From: Cyanodermella asteris
Taxonomy: Eukaryota; Ascomycota; Lecanoromycetes; Ostropales; Stictidaceae
DNA length: 64,000 nucleotides
Assembly (NCBI GenBank): GCA_900618795.1
Contig: UYJD01000008.1
Coordinates: 62,001 to 126,000, forward strand
Direction: 5' to 3'
Shown: positions 45,399 to 56,355 of the stretch, piece by piece
How the letters are laid out: each line of letters begins with the position of its first letter
Numbering within the stretch: the stretch's first letter is position 1
Made by a program: the position numbers and the translations under genes
The notes under the pieces: generated by a model
Databases searched by the model: none
What the model saw: the letters and a program-made list of their open reading frames with translations, nothing else
Told to the model about the DNA's origin: nothing

Positions 45399-45997
45399 GT
45401 GGGAACTGGGTCTGCATTTGCGTTATGACATTGTGTGAAAAAGGTGTTATCAAGGGTTGAACTTTAACGGATACCAATCACGATTTAAGCACACTGGGAG
45501 TATGCCTCAAAATGACATTCGATGACTTTCCATTTCAAGACTTGTGTACTGCTGTACATATTTGCAAAGTGCCGTTGAATAAAGCAGGTGACAATTGTGA
45601 TCTGGCGGTAGTTGTACTGGTGCCGTTTGCGCGCTCCGGTCGTACATTGTTCTTCTGTTCCTTTTGGTCCAACGTGTGATGCTATCGTAAGCTTTCAAAG
45701 GTTCCAGGCTCTCCAGATCGTCTGCCGTGTAATAAGTGACCATTGAGTCAGTTTTGCGACCCAAGCGGAGGCTCACTCCGGCGCATACGTTTCTTTTTGG
45801 GCACGCGCTGTAAATTTAGTCGTAGAATTATACGAGGTATTACTCATATGTCCACAACCAAATGCTTGAACAGTCCCACGTTTCCAAACTAAAGACTGTC
45901 ACTGCAACACAAGTACCGAGAACCAAGTCAGGCACCTATTGCATCCCATGTCTCCGATCGCACCGACAAGGCGCCCACCACTACGATAGGACCCCAG
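45399..45997. other. Intergenic region between RPL7 and TRM5
   Basis: About 600 bases: RPL7 3' UTR and TRM5 promoter. An 89-codon frame on the minus strand (45507-45776) has no recognisable features and I do not call it. Confidence 0.45.
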
Positions 45998-47550
45998 ATG
46001 GGGCCCGCCGCGCCATCCTCAGAAATGTTCCGCCCACCCATCAACCGGGCAATGCGGAGTCTGGACCGCTCGTTCTTCCAGAAAACCATCTCCCTGGCCG
46101 CAGCCCGCGTCTTCGAGAACAGCAACATTTCCAACACACGAGGCCGGCTCGGTAAAGAGATTCTCAAAGTCGATCGCATTTCTTCAATCAAGAACAGCCC
46201 CGTTACGACGGATCAGCCTTTGAATCGCAAGGCGATCTTGTTGAGACCGGAGATCAGGCCCGATGATCCGTCTACGTGGTCGAGGACGCTGGCGGAGCTG
46301 TGCGAAGAGGAAGTGGTTTCCGTGGTGCCTTTTGAGATGCAGCTGGACTACAATTATTGGGACTATGGTGTGTCACGTGACCCGAAATCAGACTTGGTGT
46401 CGACGTGGACTAATCAATCTAGATGACATAATGCGTGCTATATTACCCGTTGAGGAGGACGATGGGGTTCCTGGTGGCTTCGCACAAGTTGGACACATCG
46501 GTGAGTGGGAGTTGTCCTCGCGAACTTGCAGATGCTGACGACCGACAGCACATCTGAATCTCCGGACACAATATTTGGAATACAAAGAGCTCATCTCAGA
46601 GGTCCTGCTCGACAAGAATCGGGCAATCAAGACGGTCATCAACAAGATTCAGGACGTCGGAGCTGAGGACGTCTTTAGGACTTTCAAATATGAACTTCTA
46701 CGAGGTGACCCATCACTGCTCGTCGAGGTCAAGGAGCTCGGTTGCACGTTTCGATTCGACTATTCGAAAGTCTTCTGGAACCCGAGGTTGAATACCGAGC
46801 ATGAGAGGATGGTTGACCTGTTCCAGCCGGGAGAGGCCGTGTGCGATGTTATGGCCGGGGTCGGACCATTTGCGGTTCCCGCTGCGAAGAAGAAAGTCTT
46901 TGTATGGGGAAATGATCTGAACCCGGCAGGCTACCAGGGCATGAAAGATGCATCGGAGCTTAATCATGTAAGTAAATGTCACCAGATGCTTTGTGACGTG
47001 CGACATGAACTGAAAATCATAGGTTCAAGACTTCCTGAAGCCGTTCAACATGGACGGACGACATTTCATACGTGACAGCGCGCAGCAGATGTTAAAGACC
47101 GAATATAAGGTGGACGTGACACCAAAACCGAAGCAGTTCGGAACGAAGACGAAGAAGCCGGCGCCGCCTCCGCCAGCTCCGGAATATCTCGTACAGCCCA
47201 AGACATTCCAGCACTATGTCATGAACTTGCCAGCATCAGCAACGGACTTCCTGGATGCTTTCATCGGGCTATATGAGGGCCAGAGAGCGGTGTTCGCATC
47301 AGGCAGCGGCAGGAAGCTACCTCTGGTACATGTACATTGCTTCTCGACGAAAGGGGAAAGCGACGATGCGGCGGAAGTGCAAGAGGACATCTGCGCAAGG
47401 CTGTCTCAGAGCTTGGAGCACACAATGGAAGTGGGCAAGGACGAGCTGGTCCTTCGACACGTAAGGCATGTGGCGCCGAACAAGTGGCAGTTCTGCGCGA
47501 CTTTTCGCCTGCCCGAAGAGGTAGCGTTTAAGCAAAGAGACGCACAGTGA
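45998..47550 (+). CDS. trm5: tRNA (guanine37-N1)-methyltransferase Trm5
   Basis: Methylates G37 next to the anticodon, preventing +1 frameshifts; it acts in nucleus/cytoplasm and in mitochondria. Four exons (45998-46367, 46423-46500, 46549-46967, 47023-47550) with introns of 55, 48 and 55 nt give 464 residues. The N-terminus [21 protein letters not shown] and [24 protein letters not shown] are family-typical. GHIAHLNLR spans the second junction. The Rossmann core has [16 protein letters not shown] (SAM motif I), [10 protein letters not shown] (motif II) and [17 protein letters not shown], the Trm5 NLP motif. The final strand lies at [16 protein letters not shown]. The first in-frame ATG is at 45998; an upstream exon with a mitochondrial presequence cannot be excluded. 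Confidence 0.94.
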
Positions 47551-48372
47551 ATCGCTTCGATTGTGGTTGTCTTAGAGGGGCAGACTAGATGGGTGACTTT
47601 GCGTCAAAGAAGCCAAGTCAACAGCAGCTGCGGAGGTCACCAGAGCGTAAGGTACCTAGGTACTAGTTTCCCTTGAACTGCGCGAATCGTGAGGCATGTA
47701 AAAGCAGGAACAAGCGGATCTCACATGCTGAACAAGGCGTCGGAAAGATTTCGCTGCTGGTGTCTCGTTTGTGCGCTTCAAACACTCAGCCAAACCAACT
47801 ACCTAGGAAAGAACCGGTATGGATACCCCGGTAGCTACTACTATATCGTGCAGTTATTGGAGATGGGGTTGGACAGGTGACAAGGGAGTCGGTGGGAGCT
47901 GCTCCCTACCCGCCTTGTGGAAGTTTGCCTTGTCACGGAACGCGGATGCGGCCTGCAGTGCAAGAAGAAATGAATTTCGAATGAGTCTTGGCTCAAGTTG
48001 GCAGGCGCGCGGCGCGTGCGTCATGACGGTTTCCCAACTTGAACTTCAGCACGCTTCAGCTGCCGCAGCCGACATTCCCTTGCGCGGAAGGAAGTGACTG
48101 CGGCGACTTGCTGACCTCTTCACTTAAGCTCTCCTTTTCGCTCTTGTTTCCTTTTGAGTGTCTATCACTCACCTTCTTTTAGCCCTGCAGCAGCTAATTG
48201 TACTGTGTATCACCCCTTCGCTCGTTTTGACCTGTCCGCAACTTTGATGCGGTCCTTCTCGCAGCGCTCAGCCTCCACCTCTTTATCGCCGCCGCATTTC
48301 TCCCCTCCCTAGGAAACTATCCATTAGCTGCACGGGCGGCTCCGTCTTCGCATTTTCTTCTTCGAAACAGCA
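47551..48372. other. Upstream region of the PX-domain gene
   Basis: About 820 bases without a gene. The last 250 are pyrimidine-rich and look like promoter and leader. Confidence 0.5.
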
Positions 48373-51184
48373 ATGGCATCTTCGGATCCTGCAGAAGCAA
48401 ATGGCGTTGACAGCGAAGCTTCGCTCTCAACGCCATTACCCTCAAGGCCTGGACGCTCACATTCTGAAATGGCTGCACACAATAGAGGCGCGATCCTGAC
48501 GGGAAAGCAGGAGCACTGTGAGTATCTAGGCACATCTCAATGGCTCAGACTAACGACAAACAGATCTCAAGCGAGAGCTCCTTTCCCAGCAGGTCAACTT
48601 TGAGGTTACGGACCTTGCTTCACCTACTGCCCTACAACGATTCGGCGCTCCATTCCGCTCAGACAGAGGCGAAGTCTCACCACAAGAATCCGAATTTCCC
48701 CTGCTACGGTACGTCTTCGTCCATCATGTACGCAACTTCCCGTTTCTCGACCAGGCAAGACAGAAAGAGTTCTGGCAAGACAAAATACAAAGTTTCCTGG
48801 AAATCTTTGCCACTTCGAACATTTCTTCATCCGAGGATAGACTCGAAGAGACCAAGCGGCGGAAGCTGGCTGTGAAAGCCAAGAAGCTGTTGGAGATTAT
48901 GATGGTATCTGGCTTACCCACGGCATCCGGTTATGAAGAGCGCATCACCTTCTCCGAGATGGAGGTCGTCGACAGAGCTGCAGATGATTCAGGCCTGGTG
49001 GCAAATATGCCAGAGGGCAACGAGATCAATCATTGGGACGTCAACATTGCTGGTGTCAGGCCGACTCCGATAAAGGGAAGCAGACGTCACTATGCAACGT
49101 ACATACTGCGAGTCCGCAAATCGAATGGCGACAATACCTATCTGCCCCGGCACTTCAAGGATTTCCGGCGACTACGAAAACAACTGCAGGCCGAGTTTCC
49201 CGGAAAGGTACTGCCTCCCATGCCCAAGAAGAGCAAGGCAGATGTCAAAGCTTGGGTGGAAGGAGATCCAGATGTGAGTGAGGTGGACGTCTCGTCGACA
49301 CGGAACAACGTGTCAGTCCCCGTATCTACAAACACAAGCTCGAATTTTCGTCACCTTCGTGACCTCTTGGCCAGGCCTTGGTCGTCCTCAAAGTCTTTGG
49401 AAAGGTCACATTCAGTCACAAGCAATGGCGACGAGCGACCAGTCTCGCTGTTCAGGGAACAGCAACGCCTTTCCTTTCGCGCTTGGCTGCGACAACTTCT
49501 TCAATCCGAGCAAATCGCGGCTTCAAGTGCCATGTCAGATTTTCTCACAGGGGACTTCACGGTTTTGAATCAAAAAGATAAGATCGACATCGATATTCGG
49601 CGCCAAATGGACGAGAAGCGCATTGAAGAGCACAGTGAATTCTATGCGATTGCACAGCAGCGCGCGCGCGAACTCGACACGCACATGGAAAAGTTCAGAC
49701 GAGATGTGGTCGAAAACAATGGGCTTACCAAACTTTTTGCCGAGATTCGAGTAAAGGAGAAAATCGAGGATCTCAGTCCCGAATACCAGAAATTTGCGGA
49801 ATGGGCGCGGATAGAAGTCGCTGCCACACTCTACCACCTCTTTCTCGCGGGAGACAACTCAGCAGAGCTGTTCAGACAGCTGAAGGGTATCGCCTACATG
49901 TTTCCGTTTTACGCACTGAAGCAGATTCTTCGCTTAACGAACCCGGAATTTGTCATGAATCGCGTGCTGGACCTGTTTCTTTCCCGCCCACTCGGTACTC
50001 GATCGCTGGCGCAGCGTGTTTTCGGGACCACCATTAGCAATGATATTAAGGCGCTTCAGCGAGCGACTGACTCCCTCGTAGAAAGGATTGGTGAGCCAGT
50101 TCTTTGCGAGAAGCTCAGGAATTTCTGTAACGCCGAGGAGTCCAAGAAACAGGAAATACGCTGTGGGACACTGGCCAAGGACACGGACCTTTTGGAAGCT
50201 ATTCTAGAGTCTCCCAGCATCGAGCCCCGGCTGTCCGAAGCAGAGCTCCGAAAGGTTCGGCAGGCATTCACCCACTGGCAAGAAGACATTAAGGGTGACG
50301 ACGAGGAGGTCTGGGAAGACGCTCACATGTTCGCCGACCTGAAAACTTTGCTCCGATTGTACACACGGAAACGTGACAAGGAGATGATGCTTTTGATCAT
50401 TGACGAACCAGTGACCTTACAGGTCCTCAGGGATTTATTCAATATCTTCTACCAGCCCTTGGTTCGCGTGTACAAATCTGCAAAGGTTTGGAACAGTGTG
50501 ATGGACTTCAAGGCGTTCGTTGACGATACCATCAAGGTAGTCAACAAATGCCGAAGTCACGAAGCTACCGCCGATCCGAATCAGACGGTGCAAGCCTTCG
50601 TCGAACTTTGTGCGCGGCACGAACATAGCCTTTACTACTTCATACATACGGTTCATGCCAACGATCAGGGCATCATGCTTTTTGACAAGTTGATGGCGTG
50701 GGTCGAGGAACTCCTGGAGTTTCTCCGCAAGGGCCCTCGAAGCGGCGGCAAGCTCGACATCGACGCCCTCTTCCAAGACGCCACGTCAGCCGGCACGATC
50801 AACAAGGACCAGGCAATTGACGAGATCAACAGCTTGATCGCGTGGCAGACCGAGCGCAAGAAATGGCACAGTCGCAAGACCCAGCAGAAAATGGCCGCAG
50901 AGCGTAAGGAAGGCGACCTGCTCGGGTCAGGAGCGTTCAGTCCGGCCGACTGGGGGCTCGCTCAGGACGATGTGGACGAGTTAAATGACGATGACGATGC
51001 ATCGGAGCTCGAAGAAACGATGTTGGAAGAGATGGACCCGATATTGGCCGAACGCGCCAGGCGGAAAAACGTCAAGCAAACATTGCGGCGCAACGCGGGC
51101 GAACCGATGAAGCCACCCATTAAGGAACTAGTCAAGCTGCTCCCCGTGTTCACGAACATGTTGCGAAGCGTGCTAGCGGACTAG
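48373..51184 (+). CDS. PX-domain lipid-binding protein, yeast Ypr097w-like
   Basis: A 921-residue fungal PX protein. Exon 1 (48373-48517) and exon 2 (48564-51184) flank a 46-nt intron (GTGAGT...AACAG, CTAAC branch), the shortest in this window. After a disordered Ser-rich start come a PX-associated helical domain (LKRELLSQQVNFEVTDLASP, LLRYVFVHHVRNFPFLDQARQKEFW) and a PX domain from about residue 220. The PX core is YATYILRVRKS, the RHFKDFRRLRKQL phosphoinositide-contact segment and FPGKVLPPMPKK, with a long insert before the last helix (FREQQRLSFRAWLRQLL). The remaining 500 residues are helical and correspond to DUF3818. The yeast homologue affects sterol and lipid-droplet distribution; the role here is inferred. 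An acidic segment (DDVDELNDDDDASELEE) lies near the C-terminus. Confidence 0.88.
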
Positions 51185-51286
51185 AACCAGGCCTGGCAGA
51201 TGACTTGAGTGTCTCCGAGGCAGGAAGAGGTTTGAGCATTACGTACTAGTTTGAATACGATCGAAATGCCTCCTCGCGGAGCTCAA

Positions 51287-51337
51287 TTCAAAGTTCACAG
51301 TCTTGTTTTGGGGAGAGAATAAGACTGTGAACTTGAA
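51287..51337. repeat. Strong inverted repeat between two converging genes
   Basis: AAGTTCACAGTCTT (51291-51304) is followed after 16 bases by its exact reverse complement AAGACTGTGAACTT (51321-51334). Three more pairs lie beyond a single bulged A (TTC at 51287, GAA at 51335). The resulting 17-bp hairpin lies between the stops of the PX gene (51184) and Mpo1 (51445), so either transcript may contain it. It could be a transcription or 3'-end signal, or the remnant of a small palindromic element. Confidence 0.75.
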
Positions 51338-51444
51338 ATCGACGACCTCTCGAAGGGCAGCTATTCCAGATGCCGTCACCAATGATAGACACTGATGAAA
51401 GCGATGCTGTACTGACTTCCTCAACTTCCTTTGCCAGACCATGT

Positions 51445-52098
51445 TCAGTGCTTTGCTTTCCCGTTGGCCTTGCCATTCGCCTTTCCTGCCTTGAGCTTGG
51501 CAATCTCTTGCTCCACTCCGACCTTCAGCCTCGCCTGCAACTCCGGCCTGTATCCCAGGAGGAAGAGAAACTCCAACCAGACAAACAGCGGCGCCAGGAA
51601 CAGAGCCTGGACCAAGTTATCTAACAAAGCCGGGGCCCGCCCCTCGAATTTGCCGTGGCCGATGAACTGTGCAATCCAGCTGAAGACGTGAATGCCGATG
51701 GCCCAGTTAAGGGCGAGCTGGCCATATTCGCCGATGAGGTGGTGTGAGTAAGCGGTCCCTCCGATTATGAGGGGAGCGAGCATGCCCCCCGCAACTGGTT
51801 CCATCAGGACGTAGAGGGTCGAGTAAAGGAAGGCAGATATAGTGCCGAGGTCGGGAGGTAGATATGGCACCTGGAAGTTTTGTGGAATCGGCACGACGGG
51901 TCCACTTGTGCTGGCGAGCGCAAAGGCTGTGATGAGAATGGCCGGGACACAGGTCATGTGGATGAAGATATTAACAGGATCATGATGATATGCGCCGTAC
52001 TGGAGGTTGTCGGGTCAGCGCATGGTGGATTTGTGCGACCCGGGTCGGCGGGGTGGTCGACTTACGAACAACAGCTGTCTCTCAAGGTTGAGCGCCAT
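51445..52098 (-). CDS. mpo1: Mpo1-like 2-hydroxy fatty acid dioxygenase (DUF962)
   Basis: An ER membrane protein of 195 residues. Yeast Mpo1 is an iron-dependent dioxygenase that removes one carbon from 2-hydroxy fatty acids in phytosphingosine breakdown. Exon 1 (52098-52066, MALNLERQLLF) joins exon 2 (51999-51445) over a 66-nt intron (GTAAGT...CTCCAG). The junction creates FYGAYHHDPVNIFIHMTCVP with the conserved YxxxHxxPxNxxxH histidines. A second set lies in LALNWAIGIHVFSWIAQFIGHGKFEGRAPAL. Four hydrophobic segments are visible. The C-terminus is a Lys/Ala-rich tail (KAGKANGKANGKAKH). All expected metal-ligand His residues appear present. It is divergent from PMT4. Confidence 0.93.
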
Positions 52099-52624
52099 AG
52101 TGGTGGATTGCTGGGCTTTAGAGCTAGCGGGAGGTCAAGGAATGCCGAGCTCAGGGCATCAAAGCTCTGAGCCTTCGGTCAGTCGGCAGGTAGTGATGCA
52201 GAGGATGGTGGCGAGGTGTAGGTAGTGAAGGAAGATGCGATGAAGATGGCTCGTAAAGGGCTACCCGAGGGTGCGCCAAATGAAGTGCAGCGCATTATTG
52301 CGTGACGCACGGACGCGGCGTTAGATAAGCCCGCCGACCATGGCACACCCCGGCTCACTTTTTGACAGGTCGACGCTTCGAAGCCACGCCAGCTCTCCCC
52401 TTGACGCACGCAACGAGACAAGGCCAGCTTGTACTCTACATTTCTCCTCTCCCTCTCCCCACCAGACTCGCGGGCATACAGGGCTTCTTGACACCCTGTT
52501 CCCATCTCCTCTTCCTATCGCTGGAGCTTCGTCTTACCCGGCACAATCCTTGTCAAGCTTTCTGTATCAGGCCCGAGCGCCCGTGCTCCCCTTATTTTGT
52601 TCACTCAATTCGCTTTTCATCATC
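52099..52624. other. Divergent promoter between MPO1 and PMT4
   Basis: About 525 bases. An in-frame ATG at 52340 would add 95 residues to PMT4, but the sequence is Ser/Pro-rich, unlike the family, and probably leader. Confidence 0.5.
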
Positions 52625-54943
52625 ATGAGTTCCGCCGACGGGCTCCGCCAGCGCGGCGGAAAGGAGGCGAAGAAAGTCAAGCAGGCTGTTGACGACCTGG
52701 CTGACGAGGTCCGGAAGAACCCTGCCCTGCAGAAGCCGGTCAACAAGAGCAAGGATTCTGAGGTCCAACACTGGATTGCATTTACACTCATGACGGCACT
52801 GGGCTTTCTCACTCGGTTCTGGGGTATTAGCCATCCAAACCAGGTCGTTTTCGATGAGGTCCATTTTGGCAAGTTCGCCGCGCACTACATCAACAGGACT
52901 TATTTCTTCGACGTGCACCCTCCTTTCGGAAAGCTTCTCTTTGCCTTCATGGGCTGGCTGGTCGGCTTTGACGGCGGCTTCTTGTTCGAGAACATTGGCG
53001 ATGACTACATTGTCAACAACGTCCCTTACGTCGCCTTTCGTGCGCTTCCCGCCATTCTTGGAGCTCTCACGGTCTCGACGGTGTACTTGATCATGTGGGA
53101 ATCCGACTATACAGTCCCAGCTTGTGTCATTGCGACAGCCTTCGTTTTGTTCGACAATGCTCACATTGGCCAGACTCGTCTCATTCTGCTCGATGCTACT
53201 CTGGTTTTCTTCATGGCCGCCAGTGTTCTGGCCTACGTCCGTTTCTACAAGCTTCGTTTCGAGCCATTCTCTCGCAAGTGGTGGAAGTGGCTCCTGTTGA
53301 CCGGTATCTTCATGAGCTGCGTCATCTCCACCAAATACGTTGGAGCTTTCACATTCTTCTCCATCGGCTGTGCCGTTATCATCGACCTGTGGAGCCTCCT
53401 GGACGTCGACCGCAAGCACGGAGCACTGACCTTGCTGGAGTTTGGCAAGCATTTCTTTGCCCGCCTCACGGCCCTCGCAGTCGTGCCATTCTTCTTCTAC
53501 CTCTTCTGGTTCCAAGTCCACTTCGCAATCTTGACCCGCTCCGGTCCGGGCGATGACTTCATGACACCAGAATTTCAAGCCACCCTTTCTGATAACCTCA
53601 TGACTCTGTCCTCCAACCCGATAGAGTACCACGATTTCCTTCAGATCAGACACAAGGATACCAAGACGTACCTGCACAGCCACCCGGATAAGTATCCGCT
53701 CCGTTATGATGACGGACGTGTTTCCAGTCAGGGTCAACAAGTCACGGGATACCCCTACAACGATACCAACAACCACTGGGAGATTCTGCCCATGATTCCC
53801 TTCGAGCTTGGCAAGGAGAAGGGTCACGCAGTTCTTGCTGGAGACATCATTCGTCTTCGCCACGTCGTTACCAATACTGTCTTGATGACCCACGATGTTG
53901 CTTCACCTTATTACCCCACAAACGAAGAATTCACCACCTGCACCGTTGAAGAGGCCTACGACTCGCGAAGCAATGACACCCTATTCGAGCTCCAGGTCCA
54001 GCAGGCCAAGGGTAAGAGCCAATTCCAGACCATGTCAGGCCACTTCAAGCTGGTTCATGTTCCAACTCGTGTGGCCATGTGGACTCATACTACGCCACTC
54101 CCTGAATGGGGTTACAAGCAAGCAGAGATCAATGGAAATAAGAACATTCAGTCTTCCACAAACATCTGGTATGTCGATGACATCCCTTCCCTGCCAGCAA
54201 ACTCCCATCGTCTCGTCAAGGAGGAGAAGAAGGTCAAGCACGTGCCCTTCCTCGCAAAGTGGTTCGAGCTCCAGCGCGCCATGTTCTACCACAACAATGC
54301 CTTGACTAGCAGCCATCCATACTCCAGCCATCCTATTCAGTGGCCATTCCTGCTCCGCGGTGTCAGCTTCTGGACCCAGAACGACACTCGACAGCAGATC
54401 TACTTCCTGGGTAACCCTCTCGGCTGGTGGATCGCAAGCAGTCTGTTGGCTGTCTTTGGCGGCATTGTGGGCGCTGATCAGCTGTCTCTCAGACGCGGCG
54501 TCGATGCCTTGGGCAAGAGAACTCGCTCGAAGCTTTACAACTCGACTGGTTTCTTCTTTCTCATGTGGGCTGCCCACTATCTGCCTTTCTACTTGATGGG
54601 CCGTCAACTTTTCCTACACCATTACCTGCCCGCCCACTTGGCGTCGTCGTTGGTCGCAGGCGCTCTTTTCGAATTCATCTTCTGCCTTGACACACAAGAA
54701 GTCACCGAGACGGCCGTTGGCCAGAAGAAGAAGGGGCATAAGCGTGCGCTGTCAGTGCAAGAGAACATTGCCACTGGTCAGCAAAATCTGCTCCCGCTCT
54801 GGGCCGCTGCTGCCGCAGTCACGCTTGTCTTGATTGGTGGCTGGTACTTTTTCCTGCCGCTGACCTACGGCTACCCTGGCCTCGATGTTCCGCAGGTGCA
54901 AGCAAGGAAATGGCTCGGCTATGATCTGCACTTTGCCAAGTAA
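52625..54943 (+). CDS. pmt4: Protein O-mannosyltransferase, PMT4 subfamily
   Basis: An ER membrane enzyme that transfers mannose from dolichyl phosphate mannose to Ser/Thr of secretory and membrane proteins. 772 residues, no intron. The first lumenal loop has VVFDEVHFGKFAAHYINRTYFFDVHPPFGK with the DE pair of the active site. HFGKF and FFDVHPPFGK favour the PMT4 subfamily (Aspergillus PmtC) over PMT1/PMT2. About ten membrane segments are visible. The central lumenal MIR region starts near SNPIEYHDFLQIRHKDTKTYLHSHP and contains NNHWEILP and GDIIRLRHVVTNTVLMTHDVASP. The C-terminal part has LLRGVSFW and HYLPAHLAS. ATG 52625 gives the usual short cytosolic N-terminus. PMT4 acts as a homodimer in yeast, chiefly on membrane proteins. 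Confidence 0.95.
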   Translation: MSSADGLRQRGGKEAKKVKQAVDDLADEVRKNPALQKPVNKSKDSEVQHWIAFTLMTALGFLTRFWGISHPNQVVFDEVHFGKFAAHYINRTYFFDVHPPFGKLLFAFMGWLVGFDGGFLFENIGDDYIVNNVPYVAFRALPAILGALTVSTVYLIMWESDYTVPACVIATAFVLFDNAHIGQTRLILLDATLVFFMAASVLAYVRFYKLRFEPFSRKWWKWLLLTGIFMSCVISTKYVGAFTFFSIGCAVIIDLWSLLDVDRKHGALTLLEFGKHFFARLTALAVVPFFFYLFWFQVHFAILTRSGPGDDFMTPEFQATLSDNLMTLSSNPIEYHDFLQIRHKDTKTYLHSHPDKYPLRYDDGRVSSQGQQVTGYPYNDTNNHWEILPMIPFELGKEKGHAVLAGDIIRLRHVVTNTVLMTHDVASPYYPTNEEFTTCTVEEAYDSRSNDTLFELQVQQAKGKSQFQTMSGHFKLVHVPTRVAMWTHTTPLPEWGYKQAEINGNKNIQSSTNIWYVDDIPSLPANSHRLVKEEKKVKHVPFLAKWFELQRAMFYHNNALTSSHPYSSHPIQWPFLLRGVSFWTQNDTRQQIYFLGNPLGWWIASSLLAVFGGIVGADQLSLRRGVDALGKRTRSKLYNSTGFFFLMWAAHYLPFYLMGRQLFLHHYLPAHLASSLVAGALFEFIFCLDTQEVTETAVGQKKKGHKRALSVQENIATGQQNLLPLWAAAAAVTLVLIGGWYFFLPLTYGYPGLDVPQVQARKWLGYDLHFAK

Positions 54944-55461
54944 ATGTATACCTGAGCATGAGCCAGCTCTATTTTCGATCAATCTGTGATGTGCCGGTTC
55001 GATGTTTCGACCGAGATGAATGGGTAGAGGAGCTTTCTTTGGGCGATCAAAAAGGATTGTAACATGTGTCAGGAAACGGCAAATGGGCTTGGCCGCTGAG
55101 CACGTTTTGATAGCGTACTTTCAGATCTGTAAAAATTCCATTCCAAATGCAAGTCGAACTGGTCTAAGTCTACACACTGCTCTCTAGGCCAGTCTGCACG
55201 ACATAATCGAGTCCTTGTTGGATTCGGCACGCCCCGTCTCAACTGGGGTATCGAATCTCTTCGGGATTGACTTTCATTAGTTTGTCTCCCTCCTCTGTGC
55301 TCACCAGGACCCCTGCCAATTCATGTTTACAGATCGCTAGAATACAATGGCTCGTCGATCCGAACACCTCCAGCACACTTTCATTTCATGGGTGGTTTGT
55401 GGCCTGGACGGTCGCCGTAACGTTGATATAATCATTTTGGTTTTGTAGAATGCTGCCAGAA
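54944..55461. other. Convergent 3' region between PMT4 and ATP synthase e
   Basis: About 520 bases of presumed 3' UTR and spacer. No gene seen. Confidence 0.5.
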
Positions 55462-55934
55462 CTACTTCTCATCCGCCTTGCTCTTCAAGACCGCCTCCAG
55501 GTCAAATTTGGGATCATTGGGGTCCGAAATGACTATAAATATAGATGTTAGCTGCCATGTTCCATCTCCTTGATCGGTGACTCGAGGATGACTCGAGCAG
55601 CCCCAAGTCGGCATCCCGTGCGTTGGGATACGAATGGACATACCTCCGCTAGATGTGAATGCCGCCGGGTTGATCTTCTTGGTGTATTCCGCCTTTGCCT
55701 TTTCGATCAAGGAGACTTCGTGCTGGTATTTGCGCTCGGCGGCCTGCGCCGCTTGTGTCGACCATATTGAGCGCTGGTGATAGAAGCCGTACGAAACACC
55801 AGCGAACAACGCGGAATACCGCAAAATCTGAACTCCCATCAGCTCGGATGCCCATAGCTTGCCATATCAGGCCCTCCGGTGAGCTCTCGGGACTCAGGAT
55901 CCATGGCACTTACGTTGCTTCCCGAAGCTGCCAT
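55462..55934 (-). CDS. atp21: Mitochondrial ATP synthase subunit e
   Basis: A small inner-membrane subunit that helps dimerise ATP synthase and shape cristae. Three exons, 55934-55914 (MAASGSN), 55827-55644 and 55532-55462, give 91 residues. The introns are 86 nt (GTAAGT...GTTCAG) and 111 nt (GTATGT...TATAG). The joined start reads SNILRYSALFAGVSYGFYHQ, with the GxxxG-like glycine face of the single membrane helix. EVSLIEKAKAEYTKK forms the following charged helix. The end is VISDPNDPKFDLEAVLKSK, a strong family match. It is divergent from the dynein gene, 421 bases apart. Confidence 0.93.
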
Positions 55935-56355
55935 TATGCGAGATCGGAACCTGTCGCAGAACCAGAGGGAGGCGGATGGAGTATCCGACGAAAGGCCGGT
56001 GTTTGGGCGTGGACAGGGAGGTCAATTGGGAGGTGGTGTGGTCTGGTGAAGGTGGCTGATAAAGCTCCTTGCGACGACTTGGGAAGCTTGAACGTTCGGC
56101 GAAAAGTAGCCGGCTGGCTGGCTGGCGAGCGCGCTTGGGAGATAATTATTCTTCCGGCGCCGAGGATGTCCGTGCTCAGGAACCGGCACAGGGAGAGTCC
56201 AGCGCGGAGATGCACGCCGGAATATGTTGATGTTCACCCTTTGACTAGCTCTGTTTCTAGGAGTAGGTGCCCTTGGACTCGGAGATTGCCTGCTTGTGTC
56301 GATATCGCGATTGCGATCGGATGAAGGGCACCCTGATACCTGTTCTACCGCCATC
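55935..56355. promoter_or_regulatory. Divergent promoter of ATP synthase e and dynein intermediate chain
   Basis: 421 bases separate the two start codons, so both promoters must lie here. No individual factor site stands out. Confidence 0.45.

Noticed and set aside
52340-52624. 95-residue N-terminal extension of PMT4 from an upstream ATG
   Set aside because: Ser/Pro-rich low-complexity sequence unlike any PMT N-terminus; the MSSADGLRQRG start fits the family.
52601-53893. A 430-codon open frame antisense to PMT4
   Set aside because: Shadow of the strongly biased codon use of PMT4; no domain and no independent start context.
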